DNA of 64,000 nucleotides from Candidatus Saccharibacteria bacterium oral taxon 488 (lineage in GTDB: Bacteria > Patescibacteriota > Saccharimonadia > Saccharimonadales > Saccharimonadaceae): assembly GCA_013099195.1 (NCBI GenBank), contig CP039999.1, positions 682,001-746,000 of the forward strand, given 5' to 3'. Positions 1 to 8,159 of this stretch are shown one piece after another. A program made the position numbers and the translations under genes. Under the pieces are notes generated by a model. It was not told the DNA's origin, searched no databases, and saw only the letters and a list, made by a program, of their open reading frames with translations. How positions within the stretch are numbered: the stretch's first letter is position 1; every line of letters starts with the position of its first letter.

Positions 1-457
1 AACAATCACCTGCATGGGTTAGCAGCAGCTTATCCACCGCCAATTTCTCGCGCGCCTCCCGCTGAGCAGCAGCCGATACCGACTCGTCATCAATGTGTAG
101 CTTGCCATAGGGCAGTGTCCAGGTGTCGACATGCGGCTGCTTAGTGCGCCGCTGGAGCAGCACATCGCCATTGGTATTTTGGATGACAATCATAGTAATA
201 ATTTTTGGTTGAGTACGAATTTTGAGTGATTTAATACTCACTCTATCGACATACGATAGCCCTTCCCGCCCAAGGCAATATCCATCATCCGTTTTGATGA
301 CGAATCCTCGCTTCTTCAATATATTTAAGTGGTAGGTATAGAGATTGGTATCCACTTTTGGCGGCCGCATATCCCGAAACCGTGCATATTTCATATGCAT
401 CAATACGCCAAGAATATGCTTTTGAATGTAATGTTCGGGAATAAATTGGTCAATCAT
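1..457 (-). CDS. Winged-helix plus Nudix hydrolase protein (3' end off the window)
   Basis: The reverse strand is open from an ATG at 457 to the window edge (152 codons visible). The first ~75 residues (start MIDQFIPEHY) look like a short winged-helix domain. After it comes a Nudix beginning with MIVIQNTNGDVLLQRRTKQP and a Nudix-box-like stretch ending AAAQREAREKL. The GX5E part of the box is altered (GKLHIDDESVSAAAQREARE), so the match is partial. The family hydrolyses nucleoside diphosphates linked to another moiety; wHTH-Nudix proteins often act as regulators or housecleaning enzymes. A TATAAT lies 11 bases before the ATG. It is divergent from the CYTH-kinase gene. The Nudix identity is likely and the substrate unknown. 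Confidence 0.65.
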   Translation of the reverse strand, partial: MIDQFIPEHYIQKHILGVLMHMKYARFRDMRPPKVDTNLYTYHLNILKKRGFVIKTDDGYCLGREGLSYVDRVSIKSLKIRTQPKIITMIVIQNTNGDVLLQRRTKQPHVDTWTLPYGKLHIDDESVSAAAQREAREKLAVDKLLLTHAGDC

Positions 458-547
458 AGTTGAGTCAAATTATACTTGCTATTCATACAAGTAATTCTAC
501 ACTACAATCACTGGTGTCATCAACTCATACAATAAGGAGCGGCATCT

Positions 548-1699
548 ATGTCAATCGAATCACTTATCCACACATCTGAATTTGAAGGGAGATTACCCGT
601 GGAAACTGAGCGCAAATTCATAGCTATCTTCCCAGAAAAACTTACCGAACTTCGCGAAGAAGCTGAGCCGATTGAGCAGTTTTATCTGTCACACCCAGAC
701 GAACCATTCAGCCTACGCCTCCGCTCAACCTTAAATCGTGATACCGGCGAGCTACAGTACGAAGCAACTCTCAAAGACAACGGTATCCAGAGCAATGATG
801 GCTTGCGTCAACTAGAGGTGACGACTGAGATTAGCCCCGAGTTATACGAATACTACTGCAGCGGCGAAACGCCGATTATCCGCAAACTACGTGCTGAACC
901 GCTGCCGGGTGTTGTCATTGATTTTTTCGAAAACGACGGCCTAGTGCAAGCTGAATTAGAAGATGATGGATCATTACAAGAATTCATCGACCAGTTTGGT
1001 AATACCTTCATGGAAGTAACCGGTGGAGCAACGGCTACCGGCGAGTGGCAGGCGCACTACAACTTCCGGCGGGAACATGAAGGCCGAGAAGCGCTGTCGG
1101 TTCAGCCGGAGCTTGATATCAATGATATCGTTTCTGATATTCTCACCTCTACCGTAGACTCTCCGCACGTCATCCATATCGCCGGCCGTAGTGGCTCCGG
1201 TAAATCAACCATCGTTAGACAGCTCCGCGAACGGCTGGATGAGCTCAACATTAATTCAATTACCATGTCGACTGATGACTACCACCGCGGTGCGACCTAC
1301 CTCTATTATTATAACAACCGTCAGGAATGGCAGCACTGGGATGACCCGTTTGTATACGACACCGAAACGATGGCCATCGACCTACAAAACCTTATTAATG
1401 ATAAGGAGATATACCACCGCCACATGAATTGGCAAACTGCAGAGCCCTATATAGCGGGTACGCTTAGCCCAGCAGAAGTAATCATCATTGAGGGGATCTA
1501 CGCCAAATCACCTGATATTATCACCGATAATAGCCTCGTCTACGAAATACCAACCCCAATCGCCACCTGTATTGGTCGGCGTATTCTGCGCGACCTTAAC
1601 GAACGCCCGCAATTTTGCGACCCCTCGGAAAATCTACTCTATTTATTGAGTGAGGCCGAGCCAGCATATCGTGCTCAACAGCAACCAACCAATGCCTGA
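548..1699 (+). CDS. CYTH domain fused to a uridine-kinase-like P-loop kinase
   Basis: A 383-residue two-domain protein. The N-terminal half carries the CYTH signature ExExK (ETERK, residues 19-23) followed by alternating acidic and basic strands, as in triphosphate tunnel enzymes. The C-terminal half, from about residue 205, has a Walker A motif (GRSGSGKST, about residues 213-221) and a TDDYHRG stretch resembling the uridine kinase/phosphoribulokinase class. CYTH proteins bind triphosphates and divalent metals; the kinase half would phosphorylate a small metabolite, perhaps a nucleoside. The start is fixed by AAGGAG at 534-539, eight bases upstream. It converges on trmB, leaving a 27-base gap. 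Substrate and pathway cannot be read from sequence. Confidence 0.75.
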   Translation: MSIESLIHTSEFEGRLPVETERKFIAIFPEKLTELREEAEPIEQFYLSHPDEPFSLRLRSTLNRDTGELQYEATLKDNGIQSNDGLRQLEVTTEISPELYEYYCSGETPIIRKLRAEPLPGVVIDFFENDGLVQAELEDDGSLQEFIDQFGNTFMEVTGGATATGEWQAHYNFRREHEGREALSVQPELDINDIVSDILTSTVDSPHVIHIAGRSGSGKSTIVRQLRERLDELNINSITMSTDDYHRGATYLYYYNNRQEWQHWDDPFVYDTETMAIDLQNLINDKEIYHRHMNWQTAEPYIAGTLSPAEVIIIEGIYAKSPDIITDNSLVYEIPTPIATCIGRRILRDLNERPQFCDPSENLLYLLSEAEPAYRAQQQPTNA

Positions 1700-1726
1700 G
1701 GGGATGAGGACTCACTTTGGCTTTCA

Positions 1727-2383
1727 TTAACCCGATGGGACTGCTCGCACAAACCCAATCGCCTTCCCCTCGCCAACCCACCGCTGCTCGTAGGTTGTCA
1801 TGATCCGGGCATCGCTCTCCTCATCAAGTCGCTCCGATTCGTGCAGATCAAACGTTAGCTCCCGAAGCTGCCAGCCAGCCACCACCAGCTGCTCCAAGCT
1901 CCAGCAGAAAAAGCTGTGATCATCATGCTTGAGCAGTAGCTCACTCCTCTCATCAAGCAACTTTGCGTACTGTGTTAGAAAATGTTGATGCGTCAAGCGT
2001 CGACCGCTGGAGCGCTGGCGTGGAAACGGATCGGGGAAAGTGACCCACAACTGACTGAGTGATCCAGCCTCACATAACTCACCCAGCTGATCCGCCCGCG
2101 CCCGCACAAACCAGATGTTCGTGAGGCCACGCTGCTCGGCCGCGCGTGCCCCTTTTTGCAATCGATCGGCCTTGACGTCAACCGCCAGAAACCGCTGCTC
2201 CGGATGGCGCGCCGCTAGTTCGACGCTAAACAGCCCCGTTCCAGCACCGACCTCCAGTACGTCAATCGGCCGCGGCATCCACTCATCATACTCAAAACAA
2301 AGCGGCGAATTGTTAAATAACGCAAATTTATACTTCTTGCGCCGCCGAGTGATAACGAATTGATTTGGATCGACAAAACTCAT
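1727..2383 (-). CDS. trmB: tRNA (guanine-N7-)-methyltransferase TrmB
   Basis: A 218-residue Rossmann-fold methyltransferase that puts m7G at position 46 of tRNA using S-adenosylmethionine. The SAM-binding loop is VLEVGAGTGLFSVELA and the family hallmark is FPDPFPRQR, followed by RRLTHQHFLTQYAKLL. The start is placed at the ATG at 2383 (MSFVDPNQ) because a TATAAT on the minus strand (2391-2396) lies exactly 7 bases before it, implying a leaderless message. Two upstream in-frame ATGs (2392, 2428) would lie in or before that -10 box and enter the mscS gene. It shares its promoter region with mscS and is slightly short, but motif-complete. Confidence 0.9.
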   Translation of the reverse strand: MSFVDPNQFVITRRRKKYKFALFNNSPLCFEYDEWMPRPIDVLEVGAGTGLFSVELAARHPEQRFLAVDVKADRLQKGARAAEQRGLTNIWFVRARADQLGELCEAGSLSQLWVTFPDPFPRQRSSGRRLTHQHFLTQYAKLLDERSELLLKHDDHSFFCWSLEQLVVAGWQLRELTFDLHESERLDEESDARIMTTYEQRWVGEGKAIGFVRAVPSG

Positions 2384-2390
2384 ACTTTTC

Positions 2391-2398
2391 ATTATACT
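2391..2398. promoter_or_regulatory. Overlapping divergent -10 boxes for trmB and mscS
   Basis: Minus-strand TATAAT (2391-2396) lies 7 bases from the trmB ATG (2383). Plus-strand TATACT (2393-2398) lies 6 bases from the mscS ATG (2405). The two hexamers share four base pairs, and only 21 bp separate the two start codons, so the two genes probably compete for one TATA element and both give leaderless messages. Confidence 0.65.
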
Positions 2399-2404
2399 AA
2401 ACTC

Positions 2405-3307
2405 ATGACGGATACGCTTATCAAACAACTGTTAAATTCGTCGCGCTTTGATGAATGGATGACCGAGCATGGACTAGGCTGGCTGGTAAGCGAGCGGATG
2501 GTTGAAACGGTCAGTATCGTCATTGGCGCGGTTATCGTTTATTATCTTGGCCGCATCTTCATTACTTGGGCAATTCGCTACGCGATCCACTCCACCGCCA
2601 AGCACCGCTCATGGCACCGCAAAGATATCGAAAAGCGCGAAAATACGCTGACGCAGCTGATCCGTAGTTTTTGGCGCATCACTATCATTGCCTACATCGC
2701 CGCCATGGTCGCCAGTAAGTTATTCTACTTCGACTTGTCACCACTGTTTGCCAGCGCCGGCATCATTGGCGTAGCGCTCGGATTTGGTGCACAATCACTT
2801 GTCAAAGATTTTCTGGCCGGCATCTTTATCATCGCTGAAAATCAATATCGCGTCGGCGATATCGTTGATGTCATGGGTGCGAGCGGCACTGTCGAGCGCG
2901 TCGGCACCAGGTCAACCGTGCTCCGCGATGCTGATGGTAATGTGCACTACTTACCAAATGGCACCATCCAGCATGTCATCAACAAAACGATGGGGTACAG
3001 CATGTCGCGCTTTACCTTGCAGCTTGATCCAAGTACCGACATCAGCCGCGCCGCTGATATCATCAACGAGACCGGCCAGCAATTGAGCAAGGAAAAATCT
3101 TGGGACAAGAAAATTATTGAACCGCCAAAATTTGTCTCCGTCGGCGATATCACCGGCCGCTCGGTCGAATTGATCGTTGCTGGTAAGGTCCAGCCATCAG
3201 ATCAATGGGCAGTTACCTCAGAGATGCGCCGCCGGCTCCTCAAAGAATTTGAAAAACAAGAGATCGAGCTAGCTGTCATCCCAACGGCGATAACGCATAA
3301 AAATTAA
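2405..3307 (+). CDS. mscS: Small-conductance mechanosensitive channel MscS family
   Basis: A 300-residue membrane channel of the MscS family, which opens on membrane tension to release solutes during osmotic downshock. Hydrophobic helices occur at about residues 33-53 and 80-100. The pore-lining TM3 follows with GIIGVALGFGAQSLVKDFLAG, rich in Gly and Ala, then IIAENQYRVGDIVDVMGASG and the beta domain (GTVERVGTRSTVLRDADGN), both diagnostic. The start at 2405 (MTDTLIKQ) is chosen because a TATACT -10 box at 2393-2398 ends 6 bases before it; an earlier in-frame ATG at 2360 lies upstream of that box. It is divergent from trmB. Confidence 0.92.
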   Translation: MTDTLIKQLLNSSRFDEWMTEHGLGWLVSERMVETVSIVIGAVIVYYLGRIFITWAIRYAIHSTAKHRSWHRKDIEKRENTLTQLIRSFWRITIIAYIAAMVASKLFYFDLSPLFASAGIIGVALGFGAQSLVKDFLAGIFIIAENQYRVGDIVDVMGASGTVERVGTRSTVLRDADGNVHYLPNGTIQHVINKTMGYSMSRFTLQLDPSTDISRAADIINETGQQLSKEKSWDKKIIEPPKFVSVGDITGRSVELIVAGKVQPSDQWAVTSEMRRRLLKEFEKQEIELAVIPTAITHKN

Positions 3308-3381
3308 TCGCGAACCGAGCCATTAACGAACCACAAAATTATGATAAGGTGGTGTGATCAACCTTCCACTAGCAATAAGAA

Positions 3382-3798
3382 TTACTCCAACGAGCCGTCC
3401 TGACCTTGTGTTGTCGCGCCGCCGGCACCATTGCCGCCACCATTGACACCCAGCTGATCATCACTCAACACATTACTCGCAAATGCCCGCGCACCGTCGG
3501 CCTTTTTTTCTTCTTGCTTGTATTTTTGCAGGAAATCATTCAATACCTTGCCCGTAACTTCGCCCTGTGCTTCAAACATATCCCGATTATGATCGTTGGA
3601 GTTATCAATCTGCGCCCGATACGGCACATAATCCGGTCGGCTTAAATCCACTCGGAAGGCATCTGACGAATAGTATAAGTGCATCGAGATACCAACGAGC
3701 ACAATCGACACCACAATTACGCTAATTACCATCGTCAGTAATTTGTGTTGCATAGCCAGCTTGGTCAACCGGCAACTAAGTTGCTTGAGCTTATCCAC
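3382..3798 (-). CDS. Single-pass membrane protein of unknown function
   Basis: A 138-residue protein with a basic N-terminus, one strongly hydrophobic helix (LLTMVISVIVVSIVLVGISM, about residues 20-39) and a polar exported tail ending in a Gly/Asn/Gln-rich stretch. Topology suggests an N-in anchor with an extracytoplasmic domain. The start is taken as GTG at 3798, five bases after GGAGG; that SD lies inside the end of the upstream secreted-protein gene, whose stop codon it overlaps, so the two are a translationally coupled pair. No family recognised. Confidence 0.6.
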   Translation of the reverse strand: MDKLKQLSCRLTKLAMQHKLLTMVISVIVVSIVLVGISMHLYYSSDAFRVDLSRPDYVPYRAQIDNSNDHNRDMFEAQGEVTGKVLNDFLQKYKQEEKKADGARAFASNVLSDDQLGVNGGGNGAGGATTQGQDGSLE

Positions 3799-4333
3799 GA
3801 CCACCTCCGCCCGAAAGCTTCACCTTGAGCTGCTCCACCGCCACGCGGTAATCCGCCGCCAGTTTGCTCATCGTCGTCACCGATTCACTAACCTGTCGAC
3901 GTGCGTCGCGCGTCTTGATCAGCTGTGCATAAAACTCGCCCGGTTTGTCGGTACAATCTGTCCTGACCAGCGCCGTCAAATTGGACTCATACTCATTGTA
4001 TTGCTGAGCAAACGCCTTGCGCGCCTCTTCGTAGTCGCGAGCGATCATCACCATTCGCGAGCTGTCAACCTGCGCCAATGCCAAACGGCTATTTAGTTTG
4101 GCGATGAGATTAGTCGAGATTGTGTTGTATGCTTGGCCGGCGTTAACCCGCAGCAAGGCGTCGTTATGCTGAATCCGCTGTAATGTCGAACGAATAGACT
4201 GACACTGGCTGCGGATCAGATGGAGTGGCGGCGAACTTGGTGCAGTCTGTGCCACGGCAATACCCGACCGTATCATTACGCCGGCCAGGCTAATACCGCA
4301 CACAAAAAACGCGAGACTGCGAAGATGTTTCAT
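3791..4333 (-). CDS. Secreted helical protein of unknown function
   Basis: A 180-residue protein starting with a signal peptide (MKHLRSLAFFVCGISLAGVM then IRSGIAVAQTAPSS, probable cleavage after AQT or AVA). The mature part is mostly helical, with many Arg, Gln and Ala residues and predicted coiled-coil character, ending in a Gly-rich tail (KLSGGGGRG). A GATAAT at 4341-4346 lies 7 bases before the ATG. It is the first gene of a two-gene unit with the single-pass membrane protein downstream, and the two may form one envelope complex. No known domain seen. Confidence 0.6.
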   Translation of the reverse strand: MKHLRSLAFFVCGISLAGVMIRSGIAVAQTAPSSPPLHLIRSQCQSIRSTLQRIQHNDALLRVNAGQAYNTISTNLIAKLNSRLALAQVDSSRMVMIARDYEEARKAFAQQYNEYESNLTALVRTDCTDKPGEFYAQLIKTRDARRQVSESVTTMSKLAADYRVAVEQLKVKLSGGGGRG

Positions 4334-4376
4334 CTTTCTTATTATCTCGCGTTTTTGCGTTTAGGTCAAACTGCTG

Positions 4377-4652
4377 CTACGACTTCTTGAAATGCTTCTC
4401 GGTGTCGGCCTTGACCGTACGAGCGGTTCCAGTAACGACATCGCCGACTTTTTGGGCACCAGCCTTGACTGCCTCAGCACCATCCTTGGCGGCAGCCTGG
4501 GCTTTTTTGGCAGTTTTGACAGTGGCAGTTTTTAGCTCACCAGCTTTTTTCTTGATGTCAGCGCGAGTTTCCTTGCCGCTTTTTGGTGCGGTCAAAATAC
4601 CAGCCGCGAAACCAGCCGCTGCGGCGCCGAGAACTGTTAATACTTTTTTCAT
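4377..4652 (-). CDS. YtxH-like small membrane-anchored protein
   Basis: A 91-residue protein with an N-terminal Ala/Gly-rich hydrophobic segment (VLTVLGAAAAGFAAGILTAP) and the KSGKETRADIKKKAGEL stretch typical of the YtxH family, followed by a Lys/Ala-rich amphipathic helix. YtxH proteins are general-stress associated in Firmicutes but their molecular role is unclear. The Shine-Dalgarno AAGGAGATATAT precedes the ATG. It lies 48 bases downstream of another small membrane protein and they may be co-transcribed. Confidence 0.7.
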   Translation of the reverse strand: MKKVLTVLGAAAAGFAAGILTAPKSGKETRADIKKKAGELKTATVKTAKKAQAAAKDGAEAVKAGAQKVGDVVTGTARTVKADTEKHFKKS

Positions 4653-4700
4653 ATATATCTCCTTGTTTGTTTTTATTAAATTGATATATGGAACAGATAA

Positions 4701-4922
4701 TTATTTTTTGCGAAAGAGTTGCACGACTTCAGTAAATAACTTTACTGGAGACAGCCACTCAGTTGCTTGCGCGATGTTAGACACCGCCGCTTCAGCCTGG
4801 TTGACGAGGCGCTTGAGCTTCGTCAGTAGTGAAATTATTACACCGAACAAGACAATAATCGTCACCGAGTGAATAATGATCACTACGGTCATCAGTATAA
4901 TAACTGTTTGCATGTCTTCCAT
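4701..4922 (-). CDS. Small membrane protein
   Basis: A 73-residue protein whose first half is one hydrophobic helix (VIILMTVVIIIHSVTIIVLF) followed by an amphipathic helix rich in Lys and Ala. The layout resembles the DUF948/YtxG type of small stress proteins often found with YtxH, but the match is too weak to name. AAGGAAGGG lies just before the ATG at 4922; the in-frame ATG at 4913 has more usual spacing and could be the true start. Confidence 0.55.
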   Translation of the reverse strand: MEDMQTVIILMTVVIIIHSVTIIVLFGVIISLLTKLKRLVNQAEAAVSNIAQATEWLSPVKLFTEVVQLFRKK

Positions 4923-5016
4923 ACCCTTCCTTTGTTACTGTTTATGTTTGTCGTATTGACTGTGGCTATGATAGCATAGGCAGTTTGAAATGTCAATAGC
5001 TTAGCGCTCTGTCCTG

Positions 5017-5793
5017 TCACTCTGCGGTGATGAGACCATCTCGCCGTAGCCCATCCAGTGCCGCCGCAAATCGCGGATCGTCCTGCAACTCAGCGGTAAT
5101 TTCAGCGAGCGGCTGCCCGCCAATATATCGACGCAAAATCTCGCCCCGCATCTGGCGGAGGCTACCGGTGAATTGTGATTGTTTGGTGTAGTGGCGACTG
5201 GCGGATAATTTGCCCTTTCCCTGAGATTTGAGCTCACTACCATAGTCCATCAGCGCCCAAAACCACTGACGCGGATTTGCCTGGTCCATCGTCTGCTCAA
5301 CAACAGTCAATATGTCGCGATCCGCAACTACCGTCTGGCCCGCAAAGAAATGATTGAGATAGACGGTACGAATATTGGTCTCAATGAACGGTGTTGGCAC
5401 TTGATAAGCATAGTTCATGATGGCGCCAGCGGTATTGATGCCGATGCCTGGTAACTCAACGAGGTCATCTAGCGTGGCCACCGGGGCACCAGCGACAATG
5501 GCTTGTGACACCCGGTGAAGATACTGAGCGCGGCGGTTATAGCCCAGCCCCTGCCACGCGCGGAGCACCTCGGTCAGCTCGGCCGCTGCCAGCGACTCAA
5601 TATCCGGAAACCCTGTGGTAAACTCTGTAAACTTCGCCAGAACGCGAGCGACCTGGGTTTGCTGCAGCATTAGCTCACTCACCAGCACATAGTACAAGGT
5701 TGGCTGATCACGCCACGGCATCGGCCGATATAGCTCACGACTCTTTTGATGAATTAATGCTTGAAAGTGGACGCATTTATCATTATCATTCAT
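5017..5793 (-). CDS. MutY-like HhH-GPD DNA glycosylase lacking the Fe-S cluster
   Basis: A 258-residue base-excision glycosylase of the Nth/MutY superfamily. The substrate-binding signature SELMLQQTQVARV is present (catalytic Glu about residue 40), as are helix-hairpin-helix LVELPGIGINTAGAI and FIETNIRTV. In E. coli MutY the catalytic Asp138 sits in LDGN; here the aligned residue is Glu (IETN). The four-Cys [4Fe-4S] loop that follows ALMDYG in classical MutY is absent, and so is a MutT-like C-terminal domain. MutY removes adenine opposite 8-oxoguanine; whether this one keeps that specificity is open. TATACT at 5801-5806 is 7 bases before the ATG. Confidence 0.8.
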   Translation of the reverse strand: MNDNDKCVHFQALIHQKSRELYRPMPWRDQPTLYYVLVSELMLQQTQVARVLAKFTEFTTGFPDIESLAAAELTEVLRAWQGLGYNRRAQYLHRVSQAIVAGAPVATLDDLVELPGIGINTAGAIMNYAYQVPTPFIETNIRTVYLNHFFAGQTVVADRDILTVVEQTMDQANPRQWFWALMDYGSELKSQGKGKLSASRHYTKQSQFTGSLRQMRGEILRRYIGGQPLAEITAELQDDPRFAAALDGLRRDGLITAE

Positions 5794-5965
5794 TCTCTCC
5801 AGTATACCTGATCTTGAGCGGTTATCATTACATAATCAGTCCGAGCGGCGAACTGACTCAATCACTATCCTTATATACACTAAGTGTACAGTCAGTTTGC
5901 TATAGCTATACACTTGGTGTATAATAAATCTTGTTATAAGTAATTCACCTAGCGAAAGGGCACTT

Positions 5966-6907
5966 ATGAAAAAATTATTCAAGGTTTTCGGAATTATCAT
6001 TATCATTCTTATCATCTGCTTTGTGATCATGCTGTTAGTCATGCAATATCTCAACCAAAGTATTACCGGAGATGACGGTGTAGCGACTGGCTATGCTGAT
6101 AAACTTAGCCCTAGTGGCAACCTCGAACAACATTACACCAAGACCGGACCCTACAAAGTAGCGCACTATATTCAAAATAATACAGATAGTTCTAAGACCT
6201 ACCGCCTCTACTACCCTGAGCGCCAGAAGGCTAACCAAACTTTTCCACTGGTTGTAATGGTAAATGGCACGGCAACACCAGCTAGTACCTACACGCCAAT
6301 TCTCGAGCACCTCGCCAGCTGGGGCTTCGTCGTAATCGGTAATGAGGATGGCTGGGCTGGTACTGGTGCATCAACCGCGACCATGCTTGATGTCGCTCTG
6401 CAGTACAACACTACCCAAGATAGTCCAGTACATGGTCTAATCAACACTAATAAAATTGGGATCGCTGGACATTCACAGGGCGGCGCAGGAGCAATCAATG
6501 CCGCTACTAAGTATAGTAATAGCAATAAGTATTCTTCGCTCTACACCGCTAGCGCCGTGGGTCGTGGCACTGCTAATAATAATCAATGGACCTATGACGT
6601 CTCACGCCTCAACACAGCAGTGTTCATGATGGCAGGAACTGGCGCTAGTGATAGTATTGCCATCAGTCCGCTCGACGACTTGAAGCATAATTTTGATGCA
6701 TTACAAGGGAGTAAGCCAGGAGTCATTGCCCGGCGTAAGTCAGTTGGTCATAAAGATGTGCTGGAATACGGTGATGCATATATGACTGCCTGGTTCCTAT
6801 GGACGCTGGCAGATGATACTAAGGCAAAGACGGTCTTTGCTGGTGCCGATGCCGAACTGCGCCATAATAGCGACTGGCAGGATGTCCAGGTACGCAATAT
6901 TGAATAA
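5966..6907 (+). CDS. Membrane-anchored alpha/beta hydrolase (dienelactone hydrolase/cutinase-like)
   Basis: A 313-residue serine hydrolase. An N-terminal hydrophobic helix (FGIIIIILIICFVIMLLVMQ) anchors or exports it. The catalytic core has oxyanion-loop-like VVMVNGTATPAS, the nucleophile elbow GHSQGG, a candidate acid in DDLKHN, and a candidate histidine in SVGHKDVL. The layout matches the chlorophyllase/PET-hydrolase-like branch of alpha/beta hydrolases, so an ester of unknown type is the likely substrate, acting outside the membrane. GAAAGG lies about 9 bases before the ATG and a TATAAT lies further upstream, so this gene has a normal leader. It stands alone, with no partner genes on its strand. 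Confidence 0.8.
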   Translation: MKKLFKVFGIIIIILIICFVIMLLVMQYLNQSITGDDGVATGYADKLSPSGNLEQHYTKTGPYKVAHYIQNNTDSSKTYRLYYPERQKANQTFPLVVMVNGTATPASTYTPILEHLASWGFVVIGNEDGWAGTGASTATMLDVALQYNTTQDSPVHGLINTNKIGIAGHSQGGAGAINAATKYSNSNKYSSLYTASAVGRGTANNNQWTYDVSRLNTAVFMMAGTGASDSIAISPLDDLKHNFDALQGSKPGVIARRKSVGHKDVLEYGDAYMTAWFLWTLADDTKAKTVFAGADAELRHNSDWQDVQVRNIE

Positions 6908-6943
6908 TTATTCTGTTTATCGCACCATGTATGGTACACTGGT

Positions 6944-7483
6944 ATGGCTATGAAAATATTTTTTAGACGATACATTTCAGAATTTGTGTACGGTGCAGTT
7001 GACGGCACAGTCACAACCTTTGCCGTCGTGGCAGCATCGGCTGGAGCAGGAATTTCCAGCGCGGTTATCCTCATCTTGGGCATTGCAAATTTAATTGCTG
7101 ACGGATTTTCAATGGGTTCCAGCGCCTACCTCGCAGCCAGTGCCGAACATGAAGAGTCAGCCCGCGATACTCAAAAACGAGCCTCCCCTAAAATCATCGG
7201 TGTGGTCACTTTCCTGGCTTTTGTCGTAGTCGGTGGCGTACCGGTATTGCCGTACCTAGTCGATGTCGTTGCAGGCTCAAAAGTACCAGGCACCACCCTG
7301 TTTTACGTCAGCTCCGCACTGACGGCAGTGACGTTCCTAGCAATTGGCTTCACAAAGGGTAAAGTCGGCAAGCAGTCACCATGGCGAGAAGCAATCATCA
7401 CTCTGCTCCTTGGAGCAGTCGCCGCTGGACTGGCGTACTTTGCCGGCGATATATTGGCGGCGTGGCTGGGTGTTCAGCTATAG
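6944..7483 (+). CDS. VIT/CCC1-family membrane protein (putative metal transporter)
   Basis: A 179-residue integral membrane protein with about five helices. The opening ISEFVYGAVDGTVTTFAVVA and GIANLIADGFSMGSSAYL are diagnostic of the VIT1/CCC1 family (vacuolar iron/manganese transporters), including the conserved Asp, Gly and Met residues. The family exports or stores Fe2+ or Mn2+. The annotated start is ATG 6944, but the in-frame ATG at 6950 may be used: a TACACT at 6935-6940 lies 9 bases before it, close to the leaderless pattern of this genome. The 3' end overlaps the converging Nudix gene by 10 bases. Confidence 0.8.
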   Translation: MAMKIFFRRYISEFVYGAVDGTVTTFAVVAASAGAGISSAVILILGIANLIADGFSMGSSAYLAASAEHEESARDTQKRASPKIIGVVTFLAFVVVGGVPVLPYLVDVVAGSKVPGTTLFYVSSALTAVTFLAIGFTKGKVGKQSPWREAIITLLLGAVAAGLAYFAGDILAAWLGVQL

Positions 7484-7896
7484 CCTCGAGGCCACCACTT
7501 CAACAAAAAATCCCGATAACCTGGCGCGAGCTTGTCAGTAGCCTCAACTTCTGTCCGCGTCAACCAGACTGGTCGTTCCTCACCGCCATCACACGCTCGG
7601 TCCGGTAGTTCAATGTTACCGTCAACTGTGGCCGTGTAGCCAAGAATAATTTTATGGTCTTTGATGGTACCGCCCTGCGGATCGCGTACATAAAAATCAG
7701 CTGGAGTCGCATCAATTGTAACGCCCAGCTCCTCGCGTAATTCCCGCCTCAATGCCACGTCAGGCGTTTCACCAGCGTCAATATGCCCGCCCGGCAGGCC
7801 AAAACCATCATCGCGCGGATAATACATCAGCAGCGCCCGCTTGCCATCACTACTATACAGCGCTACTTTTACGCTAACTTCGTGTCGATCATACAT
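7474..7896 (-). CDS. Nudix hydrolase
   Basis: A 140-residue single-domain Nudix enzyme. The complete Nudix box GX5EX7REUXEEXGU is visible as GGHIDAGETP followed by DVALRRELREELGV. Such enzymes hydrolyse nucleoside diphosphate derivatives, for example oxidised dNTPs or nucleotide sugars; the substrate is not readable. The first residues MYDRHEVSVKVAL lead straight into the beta-sheet core. A TATAAT overlaps the ATG itself, so a slightly later start is possible. It ends inside the converging VIT gene. The 263 bases upstream hold no gene. Confidence 0.85.
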   Translation of the reverse strand: MYDRHEVSVKVALYSSDGKRALLMYYPRDDGFGLPGGHIDAGETPDVALRRELREELGVTIDATPADFYVRDPQGGTIKDHKIILGYTATVDGNIELPDRACDGGEERPVWLTRTEVEATDKLAPGYRDFLLKWWPRGYS

Positions 7897-8097
7897 TATA
7901 TATCAAAACTTAATCATACCAAGACGCGGTCAATACCGAAAGCGTGGCTAACGTGTAATTGACCGCCCTAAAGCTTAGTACGACCACTGGTGATTGACCG
8001 ATAACTAGCCTCAAACCTCAACAATCACCGATAGTCGCATCGCTGTCATTACCAGCTCCAAAGCATCTTTGCCCCCCTTCGTTATATTGCTTTTTGG

Positions 8098-8124
8098 ATG
8101 GACATTATCGTTTATAACGTCCAT
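8098..8124. terminator. Hairpin downstream of the SDR gene
   Basis: ATGGACATTAT and ATAACGTCCAT form an 11-bp stem with one mismatch around a 5-base loop, between the end of the SDR gene (8160, minus strand) and the Nudix gene. The flanks are T-rich on the plus strand. Nothing else is recognisable in the 7897-8159 gap. Confidence 0.45.
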
Positions 8125-8159
8125 TTATAGTATATCAGACACGAGCTATAGCCAGCAAA

